64,000 nt of DNA from an uncultured Tateyamaria sp. (GCF_947503385.1 NZ_CANNDO010000002.1:434001-498000); one strand, 5' to 3'. Counted from the stretch's first letter, positions 38,631-48,150 are shown. Made by a program: numbers and translations. The notes: generated from the sequence alone by a model not told the origin.

Positions 38631-40232
38631 TCACATGCGGAACACGCCAAAGCGTGTCTCCTCGATGGGGGCGTTCAGCGCCGCGCGCAAGCTGAGGTGC
38701 AGCACATCGCGGGCGCGGCGGGGATCAATGATGCCATCGTCCCAGAGCCGCGCCGAGGCATATAGCGGATGGGATTGCTCCTCGAACATGTCGATTGTGG
38801 GTTGCTTGAACGCGGCCTCCTCGTCTTCGGACCACGTGCCTCCGCCCCGCTCGATCGCGTCGCGTTTGACCGTGGCCAGAACGCCCGCCGCCTGTGCGCC
38901 GCCCATGACCGAGATGCGGGAGTTGGGCCACGACCACAGGAAGCGCGGGGAATATGCCCGCCCCGCCATGCCGTAGTTGCCTGCGCCAAATGAGCCGCCC
39001 ACCAGCATGGTGATCTTGGGCACCGCCGTGGTGGCCACGGCTGTCACCATCTTGGCCCCGTGGCGGGCAATCCCTTCGTTTTCATATTTCTGACCGACCA
39101 TAAACCCGGTGATGTTTTGCAGAAACACCAGCGGGATTTTGCGCTGCGAACACAGCTCGACGAAATGCGCGCCCTTTTGGGCCGCTTCGGAAAACAGCAC
39201 ACCGTTATTGGCGATGATGCCCACGGGCAGCCCCTCGATATGGGCAAAGCCGCACACCAGCGTCTCGCCGAACCGCGCCTTGAACGGGTCGAACCGACTG
39301 CCGTCCACAATCCGCGCGATCACCTCGTGGATGTCGTAGGGCGTGCGCAGGTCGGCGGGCACGACGCCAAGGATCTCTTCGGGATCGTAGGCGGGCGGTT
39401 CGGGCGCTTGCTGGGCCGCGTGTCCCGGTGCAGGGCCAATGCTGGCCACCGCCTGCCGGGCAAGCGCCAGCGCGTGGGCGTCATCCTCGGCAAGGTAATC
39501 CGCCACGCCCGACAGCCGCGTGTGCACGTCCCCGCCCCCCAGCGCCTCTGCGCTGACCACCTCGCCCGTCGCCGCCTTGACCAGCGGTGGCCCGGCCAGA
39601 AAGATTGTGCCCTGTTCCTTGACGATAATGGTGACGTCGGACATGGCGGGCACATAGGCCCCTCCGGCAGTGCAAGACCCCATCACCACGGCAATCTGCG
39701 CGATACCTTTTGCGCTCATCTGCGCCTGATTGAAAAAGATGCGGCCAAAGTGGTCGCGGTCGGGGAACACCTCGTCCTGATTGGGCAGGTTCGCCCCCCC
39801 ACTGTCCACAAGGTAGACGCAAGGCAGATGGTTCTGCTCTGCAATCTCCTGCGCGCGCAGGTGCTTTTTGACCGTCATGGGATAGTAGGTGCCGCCCTTT
39901 ACCGTGGCGTCGTTGCAGATCACCATGACCTCGCGGCCATGCACCAACCCAATGCCCGCGATCACACCCGCGCAGGGCGCGGCATCGTCATAAAGCCGAT
40001 GCGCCGCCGTCGCACCCACCTCAAGGAACGGTGAACCGGGATCAAGCAGGTTCGCCACCCGATCACGCGGCAGCATCTTGCCGCGCGACAGGTGCCGTTC
40101 GCGCAACCGTGCGCCGCCGCCTGCCGCTGCAAGTGCCGCCGCCTCTTTTACAACGCGCACTGCGTCGAGATGGGCGGCGCGGTTGTCCTTGAACGCTTGT
40201 GACGTCGGCAACGCCTGCGATTGCAGCTTCAT
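38631..40232 (-). CDS. liuB: Methylcrotonyl-CoA carboxylase beta (carboxyltransferase) subunit
   Basis: 533 residues starting [18 protein letters not shown] precedes the ATG by five bases. Crotonase-like carboxyltransferase domains with the acyl-CoA and carboxybiotin binding segments ([43 protein letters not shown]) match MccB/LiuB. The longer open frame upstream (to 40313) has no ribosome site. It is separated from the AMP-forming synthetase by the plus-strand OmpW gene. Confidence 0.93.
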   Translation of the reverse strand: MKLQSQALPTSQAFKDNRAAHLDAVRVVKEAAALAAAGGGARLRERHLSRGKMLPRDRVANLLDPGSPFLEVGATAAHRLYDDAAPCAGVIAGIGLVHGREVMVICNDATVKGGTYYPMTVKKHLRAQEIAEQNHLPCVYLVDSGGANLPNQDEVFPDRDHFGRIFFNQAQMSAKGIAQIAVVMGSCTAGGAYVPAMSDVTIIVKEQGTIFLAGPPLVKAATGEVVSAEALGGGDVHTRLSGVADYLAEDDAHALALARQAVASIGPAPGHAAQQAPEPPAYDPEEILGVVPADLRTPYDIHEVIARIVDGSRFDPFKARFGETLVCGFAHIEGLPVGIIANNGVLFSEAAQKGAHFVELCSQRKIPLVFLQNITGFMVGQKYENEGIARHGAKMVTAVATTAVPKITMLVGGSFGAGNYGMAGRAYSPRFLWSWPNSRISVMGGAQAAGVLATVKRDAIERGGGTWSEDEEAAFKQPTIDMFEEQSHPLYASARLWDDGIIDPRRARDVLHLSLRAALNAPIEETRFGVFRM

Positions 40233-40306
40233 GCGGTCTTCCTTTCGTATGGGCGGGCGGCCACAGCGTTCAGCACCGCGTTTTTGGTCGCGTTTCGCGG
40301 CTGCGC

Positions 40307-40320
40307 TTGACACAGATCAT
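40307..40320. promoter_or_regulatory. FnrL/FNR-like half-conserved site upstream of ompW
   Basis: TTGAC-ACAG-ATCAT, eight of ten positions of the TTGAT-N4-ATCAA consensus, 59 bases before the OmpW start. E. coli ompW is under FNR control, which makes this worth testing. TTGACA could also serve as a -35 element, but no -10 is visible at the right place. Confidence 0.35.
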
Positions 40321-40378
40321 GGCGACATGCTGCGGCGCGGCGCAAACTGGTCCTGTTCAATCGAAAAGGATCAGAACC

Positions 40379-40975
40379 ATGACACGTTTCTGCGCGACGC
40401 TTCTCCTCACCGCGTTGGCCGCAACATCCGCAACCGCGCAGTCGCAGGGCGACTGGACGCTTGGCGTGGGCCTTGGTGCCGTGCTGCCGAAATCCGACAA
40501 TGGCACTGTGGCCAGTACCGCCGCAACGGTGGATGATGGCTATGCGCTGACCATCACCGGCGAATACTTCTTCCGCGACAACTGGGGGATCGAATTGCTG
40601 GCGGCGACGCCCTTTGCCCACGACATCACGCTGTCTGGCATCGGCTTTGCCGGATCGGTGGATCACTTGCCGCCCACCCTGTCGCTCAATTATCACTTTC
40701 CGACGCAGTCGGCATGGACGCCCTATCTGGGCGTGGGTGTGAACTACACCACCTTTACGGATGTGGATTCGCCGCTGGGCGATCTGGATCTGGACGACAG
40801 TTGGGGCCTCGCCGTGCAGGCGGGTGTCGATTACGCGATCAGCGACAAGGACGCGTTTCGCGCCAATATCCGCTGGATCGACATTGACAGCGATGTGACC
40901 CTGAACGGGGTCGATATCGGCACGGCGGAGATTGATCCGATCGTGGTGAACTTTGCCTATGTGCGGCGGTTCTAA
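40379..40975 (+). CDS. ompW: OmpW-family outer-membrane protein
   Basis: 198 residues starting MTRFCATLLLTALAATSATAQ (signal peptide, cleavage near 21). AAAGGA lies eight bases before the ATG. The mature part has the OmpW plan: an eight-stranded beta-barrel pattern with LGVGLGAVLPKSD, TGEYFFRDNWGIELLAATPF, PPTLSLNYHF and a final aromatic FAYVRRF. Family members form a narrow hydrophobic channel. It lies opposite to the liu genes, between liuB and the acyl-CoA synthetase; 146 bases separate it from liuB. Confidence 0.88.
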   Translation: MTRFCATLLLTALAATSATAQSQGDWTLGVGLGAVLPKSDNGTVASTAATVDDGYALTITGEYFFRDNWGIELLAATPFAHDITLSGIGFAGSVDHLPPTLSLNYHFPTQSAWTPYLGVGVNYTTFTDVDSPLGDLDLDDSWGLAVQAGVDYAISDKDAFRANIRWIDIDSDVTLNGVDIGTAEIDPIVVNFAYVRRF

Positions 40976-40989
40976 GGGCACATGCCGGG

Positions 40990-42456
40990 TCATGCTTCGC
41001 CCTCCTGAGCGGCGCGGGCCTTGAGCGCCTTGCGGATCACCTTGCCCGTGACGGTCATGGGCAAGGCTTCCAGAAATTCAATCTCGCGCGGGTAGGAATG
41101 TGCGGCCAGACGGTTGCGCACATAGTCCTGCAACGCCTTTGCATCCGGTTGCACGCCGGGTTTCGGCACCACGTAGGCTTTGACGATTTCATTGCGCAGC
41201 GGGTCGGGTTTGCCAACCACGCCCACAGTCGCCACGTCCGGGTGGGTCAGCAGACAATCCTCGATCTCTGCCGGGCCGATCCGATAACCGGCGGAAGTGA
41301 TCACATCATCATCGCGTCCAACAAAGCGGATGAACTCTCCGTCATATTGACCGCGGTCACCGGTCAACAACCAATCTCCGCGGAATTTCTCTGCCGTGGC
41401 TTGCGGGTTGTTCCAATAGCGCAGCATCATGGACGGCGCGCCGCGCCTGACCGCTATATCGCCCTCTTCATCCGTTATATTGCCCTGACCGTCGATCACC
41501 GCCACTTCAAAGCCCGGCACGGGCTTACCCATGCAGCCCGGTTTCGCCGCGAATTGGGCACCACAGGACGACACAACCATGTTGCATTCGGTCTGACCGT
41601 AGAACTCGTTGATGGTCACGCCCAATGCCTCGCGACCCCAGGCCAGCATCTCCGCGCCCAGCGGCTCGCCGCCGCTTGCAACCGATCTCAATCCGTCGAT
41701 TTGCGCGCCTTCGGCCTTGAGCATCCGCAGCGCCGTGGGCGGGAAAAAGACGTTGCGCGCACCCCCACGCGCGACAATGTCCGCGCAAGTGCCCGCATCA
41801 AATTTACCAGCCCGTGCCGCCACAACCGGCACACCCAGCGCAAGCCCCGGCATCAGCACGTCAAAAAGACCTCCGATCCACGCCCAGTCGGCAGGTGTCC
41901 ACAAGCAGTCGCCCGGCTGGCCCAACACGTCATGGCTGAGCGCCACGCCCGGGATGTGCCCGTCCAGCACCCCGTGTCCGTGCAAGGCGCCCTTGGGCTT
42001 GCCCGTGGTGCCAGAGGTGTAGATCAGCACCGCCGCGGTGTCCGTGGTGACATCAGCAATCGAAACGGGCGCGCCCGCGCAACCGGCGGTCGCGGTTTCC
42101 CAGCACTGCGCCAGATCACCGACCAGAGCCGCACCTTCGGCGTCCGTCAACACCAGATCCAACCCGCTGTCGGATATCCGCGATGAGAGCGCATCGCGCT
42201 TGAAGAGCTTGAACAGCGGCACAGAGATTGCGCCCACCGACCAGATCGCCAGATGTGCCGCCGCACACCACGGGGTTTGCGACAAGAGCACGCCAACCCG
42301 GTCGCCCGGCTGCACCCGCGCGGCCAGTGCCCGCGCCAGCCCGTCTGCCATCGCGCGCAAGTCACCATAGGTCACGTCGCGCCGCGCATCACCCGTCAGA
42401 TCAATCAGCGCCACCGCGTCCTGCGGATGATCGAGGCACTGTGCCGCCATGTTCAT
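40990..42456 (-). CDS. AMP-forming acyl-CoA synthetase
   Basis: About 488 residues starting MNMAAQCLDHP, with GAGGAG eight bases before the ATG. The phosphate loop YTSGTTGKPKG, NEFYGQTECN, the adenylate-binding TGDRGQYDG segment and the C-terminal catalytic lysine in TVTGKVIRKALK mark the acyl-CoA/acetoacetyl-CoA synthetase class. By context it could activate isovalerate, acetoacetate or another short acid in leucine catabolism. Start and stop overlap by four bases with the small gene before it; a long frame upstream to 42789 is not coding. Confidence 0.86.
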   Translation of the reverse strand: MNMAAQCLDHPQDAVALIDLTGDARRDVTYGDLRAMADGLARALAARVQPGDRVGVLLSQTPWCAAAHLAIWSVGAISVPLFKLFKRDALSSRISDSGLDLVLTDAEGAALVGDLAQCWETATAGCAGAPVSIADVTTDTAAVLIYTSGTTGKPKGALHGHGVLDGHIPGVALSHDVLGQPGDCLWTPADWAWIGGLFDVLMPGLALGVPVVAARAGKFDAGTCADIVARGGARNVFFPPTALRMLKAEGAQIDGLRSVASGGEPLGAEMLAWGREALGVTINEFYGQTECNMVVSSCGAQFAAKPGCMGKPVPGFEVAVIDGQGNITDEEGDIAVRRGAPSMMLRYWNNPQATAEKFRGDWLLTGDRGQYDGEFIRFVGRDDDVITSAGYRIGPAEIEDCLLTHPDVATVGVVGKPDPLRNEIVKAYVVPKPGVQPDAKALQDYVRNRLAAHSYPREIEFLEALPMTVTGKVIRKALKARAAQEGEA

Positions 42457-42725
42457 ATGCCGCTCTCCTCGATCACGCGCACCCGGCCCAGCCGGTCCAC
42501 GGCATAGAGGACGTCCGCGCAGCGCACGTGGAACACCGCGCGCCCCTCGCCCGGCAGGCCAAGGCAATCGGTCACCGCACCGCCGTGCATGTCCACATGG
42601 CGTTGGGCCACAGCCTCGATCACGGCACTGCTGTCCAACGTCACCTGCCGCTGGCCCAGCCAAAAGCCGCCAAACCCCGCCAGCACCACCAGCGTCGCTG
42701 TCGTGATCAGGACCGAGCGGGGCAT
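42453..42725 (-). CDS. Small membrane-anchored or exported protein after liuA
   Basis: 90 residues with one hydrophobic N-terminal segment (TTATLVVLAGFGGFWLG) that may be an uncleaved anchor, then VDMHGGAVTDCLGLPGEG, VRCADVLYAVD and VRVIEESGI. Two cysteines could pair. Overlaps by four bases with genes on both sides, so it is translated with the operon. No family recognised. Confidence 0.68.
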   Translation of the reverse strand: MPRSVLITTATLVVLAGFGGFWLGQRQVTLDSSAVIEAVAQRHVDMHGGAVTDCLGLPGEGRAVFHVRCADVLYAVDRLGRVRVIEESGI

Positions 42726-43888
42726 CAGCCCATCGCCGCGACCAGTTCGCGGCCCACCAGCATCCGGCGGATCTCGGACGTGCCGGCACCTATCTCCATC
42801 AGCTTGGCATCGCGGAAGATGCGCGCCACCGGCGCGTCATTCAGGAAGCCCGCCCCGCCCATCGCCTGCACGGCCTGATGCGCCTGCTTCATCGCCTCCT
42901 CCGAAGCATAGAGACAGCACGCCGCCGCGTCCTGCCGCGTGACCGTGTCCCGGTCACAGGCGCGCGCGACCTCATAGACATAGGCGCGCGCCGAATTCAT
43001 CGCCGTATACATATCGGCAATCTTACCCTGCATCAGCTGGAACGACCCGATGGGCTGGCCGAACTGACGACGTTCGGCCATGTACGGCATGATCTCATCA
43101 AGGCAGGCGGCCATGATGCCCAGCCCGATGCCCGCCAGTACCACACGCTCGTAATCAAGGCCCGACATCAGCACGGCCACGCCGCGCCCCTCCTCGCCCA
43201 GCACGTTATCAAAAGGCACTTCGACATCGTCAAAGATCAGTTCGGCCGTGTTCGACCCGCGCATCCCCAACTTGTCGAAATGCGGCGAGGTGCTGAATCC
43301 GGTCATGGACTTTTCGATCAGAAAGGCAGTGATCCCACGCGATCCGCCATCCGGGTCCGTCTTGGCATAGACCACCAGCGTGTCGGCGTCGGGGCCGTTG
43401 GTGATCCAGTATTTCGTGCCATTCAGAATGTAGCGGTCGTTGCGCTTTTCCGCGTGCAGCTTCATCGACACGACATCCGACCCCGCCCCTGCTTCGGACA
43501 TGGCAAGCGCGCCGACATGCTGGCCACTGACCAGTCCGGGCAAGTATTTTTGTTTCTGCGCGTCGGTGCCGTTCAGCTTGATCTGGTTGACGCACAGGTT
43601 CGAATGCGCCCCATAGCTGAGCGAGACCGAAGCGGAGGCCCGCGCCACCTCTTCGACGGCAACGGTGTGGGCCAGATACCCCATGTTGGCACCGCCATAG
43701 GCCTCGTCCACGGTGATGCCCAACAAACCAAGCTCTCCCATTTCGGGCCAGAGTGTCGGCGGAAACGCATTATCGGCGTCAATCTGCGCCGCCATAGGTT
43801 TGACGCGGTCCTGCGCCCAGCGGTGTACCATCTCGCGCAGGGCGTTCACATCGTCGCCCAGATCGAACTGCATGGAATGGGTGAACAT
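42725..43888 (-). CDS. liuA: Isovaleryl-CoA dehydrogenase
   Basis: 387-residue acyl-CoA dehydrogenase starting MFTHSMQFDLGDDV; GGGGAG lies seven bases before the ATG. FAD-binding features include MSEAGAGSDVVSM, KYWITNGPDADT and QAMGGAGFLND. The LDYERVVLAGIG segment places the catalytic glutamate where isovaleryl-CoA dehydrogenases have it, unlike medium-chain enzymes. First gene of the liu set; its promoter and operator lie directly upstream. Confidence 0.93.
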   Translation of the reverse strand: MFTHSMQFDLGDDVNALREMVHRWAQDRVKPMAAQIDADNAFPPTLWPEMGELGLLGITVDEAYGGANMGYLAHTVAVEEVARASASVSLSYGAHSNLCVNQIKLNGTDAQKQKYLPGLVSGQHVGALAMSEAGAGSDVVSMKLHAEKRNDRYILNGTKYWITNGPDADTLVVYAKTDPDGGSRGITAFLIEKSMTGFSTSPHFDKLGMRGSNTAELIFDDVEVPFDNVLGEEGRGVAVLMSGLDYERVVLAGIGLGIMAACLDEIMPYMAERRQFGQPIGSFQLMQGKIADMYTAMNSARAYVYEVARACDRDTVTRQDAAACCLYASEEAMKQAHQAVQAMGGAGFLNDAPVARIFRDAKLMEIGAGTSEIRRMLVGRELVAAMG

Positions 43889-43906
43889 CGCGCGACTCCC
43901 CGTTAT

Positions 43907-43920
43907 TGAACGATTGTTCA
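43907..43920. promoter_or_regulatory. Inverted-repeat operator over the liuA start site
   Basis: TGAAC-GATT-GTTCA (as read on the plus strand), five perfect base pairs per arm, directly downstream of and touching the -10 element. A repressor here would block transcription. The form resembles TetR-family operators such as those of acyl-CoA-responsive regulators (LiuQ, FadP, PsrA). No candidate regulator gene is next to it. Confidence 0.55.
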
Positions 43921-43949
43921 TTTTAGGGTCAGCAAGCGGCGTTGGTCAA
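43920..43949 (-). promoter_or_regulatory. Promoter of the liu operon
   Basis: On the minus strand TTGACC (43944-43949) and TAAAAT (43920-43925), spaced 18 bases, place transcription start about 25 bases before liuA. Both elements are close to consensus and this is the strongest promoter match I see in the window. Confidence 0.6.
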
Positions 43950-44045
43950 ATCAAAAGAGATCGGATGTAGTTTGCACATGCGTCTTGGCTGTGCGGTCAC
44001 AAGGACGCAGCACGCCACTGCGCGCCTGACGGCTCTGGATTGACG

Positions 44046-44085
44046 CGGCTGGCTGCGGCACGATCCGGTGGGCCGCGGCCAGCCG
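44046..44085 (-). terminator. Strong hairpin after the ridA pseudogene
   Basis: A 13-base stem with one T-G wobble: CGGCTGGCTGCGG (44046-44058) pairs with CCGCGGCCAGCCG (44073-44085), with a 14-base loop. It begins 15 bases after the last codon of ridA on the minus strand. There is no T-run after it. Likely transcription end of the decayed locus. Confidence 0.5.
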
Positions 44086-44100
44086 GTTCCCCGTGACCCC

Positions 44101-44490
44101 CTAGCCAAGGGCTTTGTAGGTGATCACGTCCACCTCAACTTTGGCATCGGCCATCAATTGCGACCGTACGGTCGAACGCGTTGGGCCACCGTCGGGAAAG
44201 ACCACGGCATAGACCGTGTTGAAGGTGCAGAAATCGCGCGGGTCCTCCCACCAGCAATTCGCCTTGACCAGGTCGTTACAGGTGCAACCCACCATTTCGA
44301 GGACGTTTCGTTCCGTCTCCCCGGTGCGGCGCATCTGTGCTTAGATACCGCCCGGTTCGACCTCGCCCCGGTTGTTCATCGCGATCTGGCCCGAAACATA
44401 GACAAATCCGCCCGCCCGCACGGCAGGCGAAAAGGGCAGCGTCTGTCCGTCCACCCCTGTGCGGTCATTTCCGATACGTTTAATGGTCAT
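44101..44490 (-). pseudogene. RidA-family deaminase interrupted by an in-frame TAA
   Basis: A RidA/YjgF protein of about 129 codons starting MTIKRIGNDRTG. The first part ends in EVEPGGI, where TAA (44341-44343) follows at codon 50. The same frame then continues AQMRRTGETERNVLEMVGC through to VEVDVITYKALG, which is the rest of the RidA domain. The stop replaces what is usually a glutamate (GAA to TAA would be one base change). RidA family enzymes hydrolyse reactive enamine/imine intermediates made by PLP enzymes, and the neighbouring PLP enzyme fits. Base-call error must be excluded. Confidence 0.8.
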
Positions 44491-44521
44491 GTGGTTTCCT
44501 GTTTCTGCTGAGAGTTCCGTG

Positions 44522-45577
44522 TCACCAGACTTGCCCACGTGCGACGACCGGTGTCCGTTCTACGTGCGCGTCGCCCCGGATCAATTCCACATGGTCCAGC
44601 ATGTTGGCGACGACACAGGCATGGTTGGGCACAATCCGGACCTGTGTGCCGACCGTCAGGCCGATCTCCGACGCCGTCAGCACCCCATGTTCTTCGGACA
44701 GCCCGGCCACCGTGATGTCGGGGCGGCCTAGGACATGGCCGTGCCCCGCAAGGCCCAGCAGGTCCGAGGTGAGCACCTTTGATCCGGCGTCTATCACCGC
44801 GCGGGTCTGCGTTGGCACCGAAATGACAGTGGCAAGAACGGTCAGCGCGCAATCCGACCAGCGTGCCACGCCACGCGCCACCAAAGACCGGTCCATATAG
44901 GCGTAGGTGCCGATCCGGTATTCCGTTGCGACGCTGACGGCCTCGGCCCGCCACATGCCGGGCGATCCGCCGTTGGACACAACTGCGACCGGCTGGCCCG
45001 CATCCTCGATGAGAGCTTTTGCACGGCTCAGCCAATCCTGAACCTCTGCGTCGCGCCCATCGGGCGGGTATGTCATCAGCCCGGCAAAGGACAGGCCCGG
45101 CGCCTCCGCGATCCGCTTGGCCAGCGATAGGGCGGCCTCCGGTGAGACAACGCCGCACCGGGCAGCACCGGTGTCGCATTCCACAAGCACCCGAAGTGGA
45201 TCCGTTGCGTCGACAAATGTGGCGGCGAGACCTTGGACCACAGTGCTGTTGTCCGCCACAACCGTGAGCCGCACGCGCTTGGCCAGCGCTTGCAGCCGGG
45301 CGAGCTTTTGCGGCCCGAGGACATTGTAGGTCAGCAACACATCATCGATGCCACCTTGAGCAATCATCGCCTCTGCTTCGCTGATCTTTTGGCAGGTGAC
45401 GCCGATGGCCCCTGCCGTGATCTGACGTTGGGCTAGCATTGGCAGCTTGTGGGTCTTGATATGTGGGCGCACGGCCAGATCGTGGGCATCGCAATGTGCC
45501 TGAAACCGGTCGATATTAGCCTCCGCGATATCAAGGTCGACAAGAACCGCTGGGGTGTCGATTTTGGCAAACATCAT
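44522..45577 (-). CDS. D-threonine aldolase / D-serine dehydratase-like PLP enzyme
   Basis: 351 residues of the fold-type III (alanine-racemase-like) PLP class. The Schiff-base lysine is K41 in RPHIKTHK. The metal pair His319 and Cys321 appears in PNHACVVANM near the C-terminus, as in D-serine dehydratase and D-threonine/3-hydroxyaspartate aldolases. Substrate cannot be decided between D-serine, D-threonine and 3-hydroxyaspartate types. It is the only unbroken gene in the locus: upstream M81 peptidase and downstream RidA are damaged. The start ATGATG follows CGGAGG. Confidence 0.86.
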   Translation of the reverse strand: MMFAKIDTPAVLVDLDIAEANIDRFQAHCDAHDLAVRPHIKTHKLPMLAQRQITAGAIGVTCQKISEAEAMIAQGGIDDVLLTYNVLGPQKLARLQALAKRVRLTVVADNSTVVQGLAATFVDATDPLRVLVECDTGAARCGVVSPEAALSLAKRIAEAPGLSFAGLMTYPPDGRDAEVQDWLSRAKALIEDAGQPVAVVSNGGSPGMWRAEAVSVATEYRIGTYAYMDRSLVARGVARWSDCALTVLATVISVPTQTRAVIDAGSKVLTSDLLGLAGHGHVLGRPDITVAGLSEEHGVLTASEIGLTVGTQVRIVPNHACVVANMLDHVELIRGDAHVERTPVVARGQVW

Positions 45578-46925
45578 GCTGCCTCCGTTCCATGGGGTCC
45601 CCGACCTTGGGCCAGATTGCGCGCGTGAGCAACTTATAGTCGTTGTTGCGCGGGTTGTTGGGGTATGGGCCGTCTAGGGCCGCGTAGAGAATTTCGGCGG
45701 CAACCGAGGCAAAGGCACCATAACAGTGGTTTGTGGATTTCAACACAAGCACTTGGCGCGATGTATGGGTCTATTCCAAGTTTCAAAAACAGATTGGGCG
45801 AAGCCGCCTCTGCGCGGTTCGAATTCAGGACCACATCTGTCCCCGCGACGCGGACAGTCGCGCAATCACCCAAAGGAACCACAGACGTGTCAAAGCTTTG
45901 CACGGCATCGCGTTTCAGTGTGAAAACGGTGACATCGGCGTCGATGAGATCACCGGCAACGGCGGGCATCTTGCCGCCAAATCGGAGGGGAAAGCACGCA
46001 CTCTCACCTGCTGTGTGGCACAGGCGCACTGCCATCGCGACCCAGATCGTGCCAAGGGCGGTTGTTGGTCGACCCGGCGTCAGCGCTGCGCGCAACATGA
46101 TCGTGCAGGCGCCTGCGACACCGCCGCCGGGGTTGCACCACACATCTGCAATGACAATCGGCCCCCTGTCGGCACGGGCTGCGATTTGCAGGGCCTCCTG
46201 TGCTGGCAAAAACCCGGGCGTCGCGCGCGCCCGGAAGGAAAACAATTCCAGCCACAAATCGCGTGCAATGCGGGCCGCGTGGTCGGCATCGCTGTCAATG
46301 ATTGCGATGATCTTGGCCCCGAGGTCAGGCGAACCGCCGGCCAAGAACCCGTGGACAACAGACAGCGACATGGCCTTGCCCTCTGCTTTCATCGCGCACA
46401 GGTGATCGACAAAGCTGCACATGGATTCACGGCTGGTGGGCAAACGTCGAACATTCGCACGCCGAAGACGCGCACCAGCGGCGCAATTTCGCCCCGCGCG
46501 GTGCGCAGGGTCAAATCCACGCACGCCTCGGCGGTATCGACGAAATCCGTGTGCGGAAACGCGTTGAACACGGTGATGATGTCCGCGCGGTCCACGCGAC
46601 GGGCGCTGAGATGGCTGTGCGGGTCAAAGGTGACACCTAGGGTGGCGTCTGATCCGGCAGTATCGCGCACGGCTTCGATCAGAGCCCCTTTGCAGTCGGC
46701 GAAACGATCTGCAATCATCGCACCGTGCAGACCAAGAACCACGGCATCGACCGGCAGCACGGCAAGGAATTGATCCAGCACCTCGTCCCGCAGCCGCTCC
46801 CAAGTGCTGGCATTGACCAGACCACCCGGCTCCGCCTCTGTTGCGGTCCCCTCGATCAGCTCAATCTCAACCGTCGCGTCACGGGCGCGCAGGGCCGGAA
46901 ACACCGCACTGGACAATGCCGGTGT
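45531..46925 (-). pseudogene. M81-family (MlrC-like) metallopeptidase, frameshifted and N-terminally truncated
   Basis: Three pieces in different frames follow the MlrC order. Piece one (about 46925-46441) has ERLRDEVLDQFLA, LGLHGAMIAD and FDPHSHLSARRV with AFPHTDFV, the metal-binding part. It breaks after MFDVCP near 46441, where loss of one base would explain the shift. Piece two continues TSRESMCSFVDHL ... LFLKLGIDPYIAP. It breaks near 45751, and piece three resumes VLKSTNHCYGAFASVAAEILY and RAIWPK. The first 60 or so residues of the family are missing. M81 enzymes are metallohydrolases related to microcystinase C; no functional protein is expected here. Confidence 0.8.
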
Positions 46926-47008
46926 CTGAGGATGCGCACCGGGTCCGGCAGGCCATCGCGGCGGCCTGTCGGCGTTGCAAAGACGGGCGTTGCGCCCGTC
47001 CGGGTAGA

Positions 47009-47568
47009 TCAGTCGAGATAGGTTATGGCGTTTGCCGCATCGACGGCCGCCTTGAACGTATCCGGCAATTCCACGGCCTTGGCGTCGAGGTTTTCGTTCA
47101 CATGCGCCTCGAATGCGGCTTGTGCGGCACCCGCCATCGGCTGATGTTGCGCCTCCGTCAGGGCGGTGACTTCCATCTTTTCCATCAGCCCGGCCAACCC
47201 GCGATCCGACGCCCCGATGATCCGGCCGGGCCCGCGGCTGGCGATCACGCAGTTTTCGGCGGCAGCGTGGATGGTGGCACGCGGATACCATCAAAGTCGA
47301 CCAGATCGGCAATGAGACGCTTGAAGTTGGTCACGGCAAAGAACCCGCCTGCGTCCGGGCCGCCGAGCATAACCACATCGCCCCGTGCCGCGTCGATATC
47401 TGCGGCAAACGCTGTGCCGAAGTCTCCATCGAACAGCTCGTCGGTCGCAGCATTGCCCGAAAAGCCAAATGGCAAGTTCAGCACGTCGATGCGGGGATAG
47501 TAGCTGGCCAGCGCGCCCGAGGCGACACTTGCCGCGCAGGCGAGGGTTGCGAGTGTCGTCTTCGTGGT
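47009..47568 (-). pseudogene. TRAP transporter substrate-binding protein (DctP) remnant
   Basis: Two fragments. The first has a signal-peptide-like start (TLATLACAASVASGALA), then SYYPRIDVLNLPFGFSGNAATDELFDG with a deletion between them. It breaks after RVPPSTLPP. The second (47009-47248) reads FKAAVDAANAITYLD at its end with MEVTALTEAQ ... AFEAHVNENLDAKA, the C-terminus of a DctP protein. The usual length is about 330 residues, so well over half is deleted. Confidence 0.72.
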
Positions 47569-47597
47569 TGGTCTCCCTAGGGTTTCAGGTTTGGTGT

Positions 47598-48150
47598 CTA
47601 TCCGGCAAAGCCGAGGTGTCGGGGCAAGAGCAGGGCCGCGTCTGCCCAACAGTCAAAGATGACGCCTGCGTGAACCGGCTTCGGTCCGTCGCTTTCGATC
47701 AGCGGCACAAACACGGGGGCCGGAATGATCAGGATCGCGGTAATATCTATCATCATGCCCACCACCAGCAGCAGACCAATGACAATCGCGATCACCGCAT
47801 ACCGGTTGTCGCTGAGGCTTAGCACCGTTTCCGCGATCGCCTGCGGGATGCGCTCAAATGCGCACATTCGCCCGATCACACACCGCGCTTGTCATGCAGA
47901 CGAGGCCGATCAACAGGCCCGGCGGAACACCGGCTGCAAAACAACCCGACAATCGACACGCTCATCCGCGACCCGTAGACCATCATCTGCCCCGATGGCA
48001 AAGCCAATCGGCATTCCAAAACCGATACAAAGTACAAAGGCTGCCCCGCCCGCATTGGAAGTCTCCTTCTGTGGGGATCAATTCCAGATGCCCGTCCAGG
48101 TCGCGGATCAGAACTAGACCCATCTGGACCGATGCGATGACAACCGCGAC
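47598..48150 (-). pseudogene. TRAP transporter large permease (DctM) remnant
   Basis: The C-terminal part reads ERIPQAIAETVLSLSDNRYAV and VVGMMIDITAILIIPAPVFVPLI, as in DctM proteins. A second piece in another frame reads PSGQMMVYGSRMSVSIVGLF, continued in a third frame as FAAGVPPGLLIGLVCM. Several frame changes and deletions are needed to join them, so no permease can be made. Confidence 0.7.
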
